Shown: positions 62,690 through 64,000 of the stretch, in pieces
Numbering within the stretch: position 1 is the first letter of the stretch
How the letters are laid out: every line of letters starts with the position of its first letter
Assembly: GCF_014356525.2 (NCBI RefSeq)
Contig: NC_052505.1
Span: 7,210,171-7,274,170, forward strand
DNA from: Nilaparvata lugens
Lineage: Eukaryota > Arthropoda > Insecta > Hemiptera > Delphacidae
Length of the DNA: 64,000 nucleotides
Reading direction: 5' to 3'
Program-made: the position numbers and the translations under genes
Notes under the pieces: model-generated
What the model was told of the DNA's origin: nothing
Seen by the model: the letters and a program-made list of their open reading frames with translations, nothing else
The model's database searches: none

Positions 62690-62950
62690 ATGAAAGGAAA
62701 ATTATTGTTGAATAGGTTCGCTAACTGATTATTAGGCAACGGATGGAGCGGACAAGAGCAAACATGCCCACCGATCCACAGACTCCTCAAGCCCATCAAA
62801 ATGCTAATCCCCATCATACCCCAACCCCCAGCCATGGCTTCAATGAATAAATTTACGCTGAATAAGACTGCCCACGAATAATTAAAATGCGCGCGCAGGT
62901 CGAAATTACGATGAATGAAACAAGAGTACATAGCAAGCAACCTTGATCAC
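62690..62950. promoter_or_regulatory. Complex CpG-containing island upstream of pan
   Basis: Non-repetitive, including GCTAACTGATTATTAGGCAA and TTAAAATGCGCGCGCAGGTC. Lies about 6 kb upstream of the pan ATG, so could be a distal enhancer or promoter. No ORF with motifs. Confidence 0.25.
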
Positions 62951-63228
62951 TGACGACGGATTGATGCTTCTCCACTGTATATAAACTGGACATATATTTT
63001 AGTATATCTATGTTTGTATGTTGCCTTCGATCAACCCCTCAGCCGCCGGCTAGTCGATGACTTATCGCCTCTTCTACCTGTGCGTCTCTTTTTTCACAAT
63101 TTTTTGTTTCTCTTTGCCCCAAAAATCTCTTCCATCAACATCCCAATGTCATTCTGTCTCACCTCGTTATTCCGCGGTTCTTTCCCTCCCCCTCATGCTA
63201 TCATTTTCTGATTTTCTCAACTGATACG

Positions 63229-63261
63229 ACACACACACACAAACACACACACACACACACA
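63229..63261. repeat. (CA)n microsatellite
   Basis: A short CA run with one AAAC break, in the pan 5' flank. Confidence 0.9.
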
Positions 63262-63459
63262 GACACCCCACTAGCCACAATACAAGTTGCTCTCTGATGC
63301 GCTATCCATCCCGTAAGTAATTACCATGATGTGTTGGCCGTATCTTAAAAGCGATCTTTCTGTTCAAAACCACTTTAAACCCGATTAAATGGGACACGTT
63401 TTGGTCGAACCATTTAAGAATCTCCATAATATTCATTGAAGAAATTGTAAAACAAAAAC

Positions 63460-63494
63460 TACTAGTAGTTCTGCGTACAGTAGACCTCGTTCAT
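63460..63494 (+). repeat. Dispersed repeat TAGTAGTTCTG, copy 3 (partial)
   Basis: ACTAGTAGTTCTGCGTACAG followed by TAGACCTC, then similarity stops. Confidence 0.55.
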
Positions 63495-63666
63495 GAATAC
63501 AACTTTCAATCTGATGAAAAGGGCCAGTACAGTAAGTACAGTATATTGTGAAGATTTAGCCATGATTGTCATCTATTATTTTCTCCATTGAAAGTGTTAG
63601 AGACACTGTTTCTAGGGACACCGGACTTATCAAGGAGTACTTTTATATCAAATACATACCTTTTAA

Positions 63667-63838
63667 ATGAAAAAGACTGAGAAATTGGAAAAAAAACACA
63701 GATTTATTGATACTCAGAAAGACCGGTTACGGTCATTATCAGAGTTTATCAGAGATTGACAATGGTGTAATTACCGAAACCGGTATTTCTAAGTATCAAT
63801 AAATCTGTGGTTTTTTGACAATTTCTTGGTCTTTTTAA
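63667..63838. repeat. Inverted pair of the same terminal repeat, copies 2 and 3
   Basis: 63,745-63,838 matches 34,504-34,598. Directly before it, 63,667-63,744 carries the same repeat in reverse complement (ACAGATTTATTGATAC, GACCGGTTACGGTCATTATC), so the two form a near-palindrome. The reversed copy reads CTGATAATGACCG...CCGGTC on its own sense strand. Confidence 0.65.
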
Positions 63839-64000
63839 TTTAATGTTAATAATTACCACCATATCAACTTCTCAACTACACAAAAGGGAAAAAATTACGT
63901 TTATACCTTTACATACACATTTTTTTCTACAACTGCAGTATTGGACTCCAATACAATAAAGATTTTTTTAAAAATAATTTATCCAATTAATTTGTTAAAT

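Larger units (their letters stand above)
57561..64000. other. 5' flank of pan: repeats, no recognised gene
   Basis: No reading frame here resembles a known protein. The 193- and 128-codon minus-strand frames at 62,094-62,683 are mostly Ser/Leu/Phe-rich translations of a GA-rich tract. Contents are LINE-like tails (about 58,950 and 59,695), the Helitron pair (59,891-61,530), a GA-rich block (62,160-62,370), a CpG-containing island (62,690-62,950), a CA tract (63,229-63,261) and an inverted Penelope-like repeat (63,667-63,838). It may also hold distal pan promoters or a non-coding first exon. I see nothing in about 57,650-58,900 or 61,540-62,090. Confidence 0.55.

Noticed and set aside
1..64000. 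Bacterial-style defence, CRISPR or operon systems
   Set aside because: The DNA is intron-dominated animal sequence, with no dense ORF runs, direct-repeat/spacer arrays or prokaryotic signals.

Overview
The window reads as animal, most likely insect, nuclear DNA. It is AT-rich and dominated by introns, simple repeats and degraded transposable elements, with no operon-like gene packing. The one protein-coding gene I can support is an orthologue of pangolin (pan), the TCF/LEF transcription factor of the Wnt/Wingless pathway, read on the minus strand. The exon peptides resemble Drosophila pan closely (DDL..STDEVK.FKDEG, SPVF, SFNMGYLVSPY). The very large introns and the repeat types suggest a large-genome hemipteran such as a planthopper or leafhopper. 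That species guess is inference.

Layout, following transcription from right to left. About 57,561-64,000 is 5' flank with GA/CA simple repeats and a head-to-head Helitron pair. About 56,737-57,560 is a CpG-rich 5' UTR/promoter region. Coding exon 1 (56,587-56,736, 50 codons) encodes the beta-catenin/Armadillo-binding N-terminus. A 24.0 kb intron follows, then exon 2 (32,488-32,560). A 25.8 kb intron follows, then exon 3 (6,604-6,707). At least 6.6 kb of the next intron runs off the left edge. The three exons join in phase (0, then 1/2, then 0), giving 109 residues. The exons for the HMG box, basic tail and C-clamp are not seen and should lie to the left, outside the window.

Most of the remaining sequence is intron. 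Recognisable components are: three non-autonomous Helitrons of one family; several MITEs with long terminal inverted repeats; one MITE copy split by a ~0.8 kb LTR-like insertion; two non-LTR retrotransposon 3' ORF remnants, one only 41 bp past the exon 3 donor; LINE-like 3' tails; a 4 x 179 bp satellite-like array; a Penelope-like repeat with a possible hammerhead-ribozyme remnant; and many microsatellites. Scattered among these are non-repetitive, CpG-containing islands of about 200-500 bp that could be intronic enhancers of pan. This is typical of a developmental regulator with long introns.

The open reading frames outside these features are mostly short (under 100 codons) or run through CA, GA or TC repeats. 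I do not call them genes. I found no tRNA, rRNA, CRISPR array or bacterial-type system.
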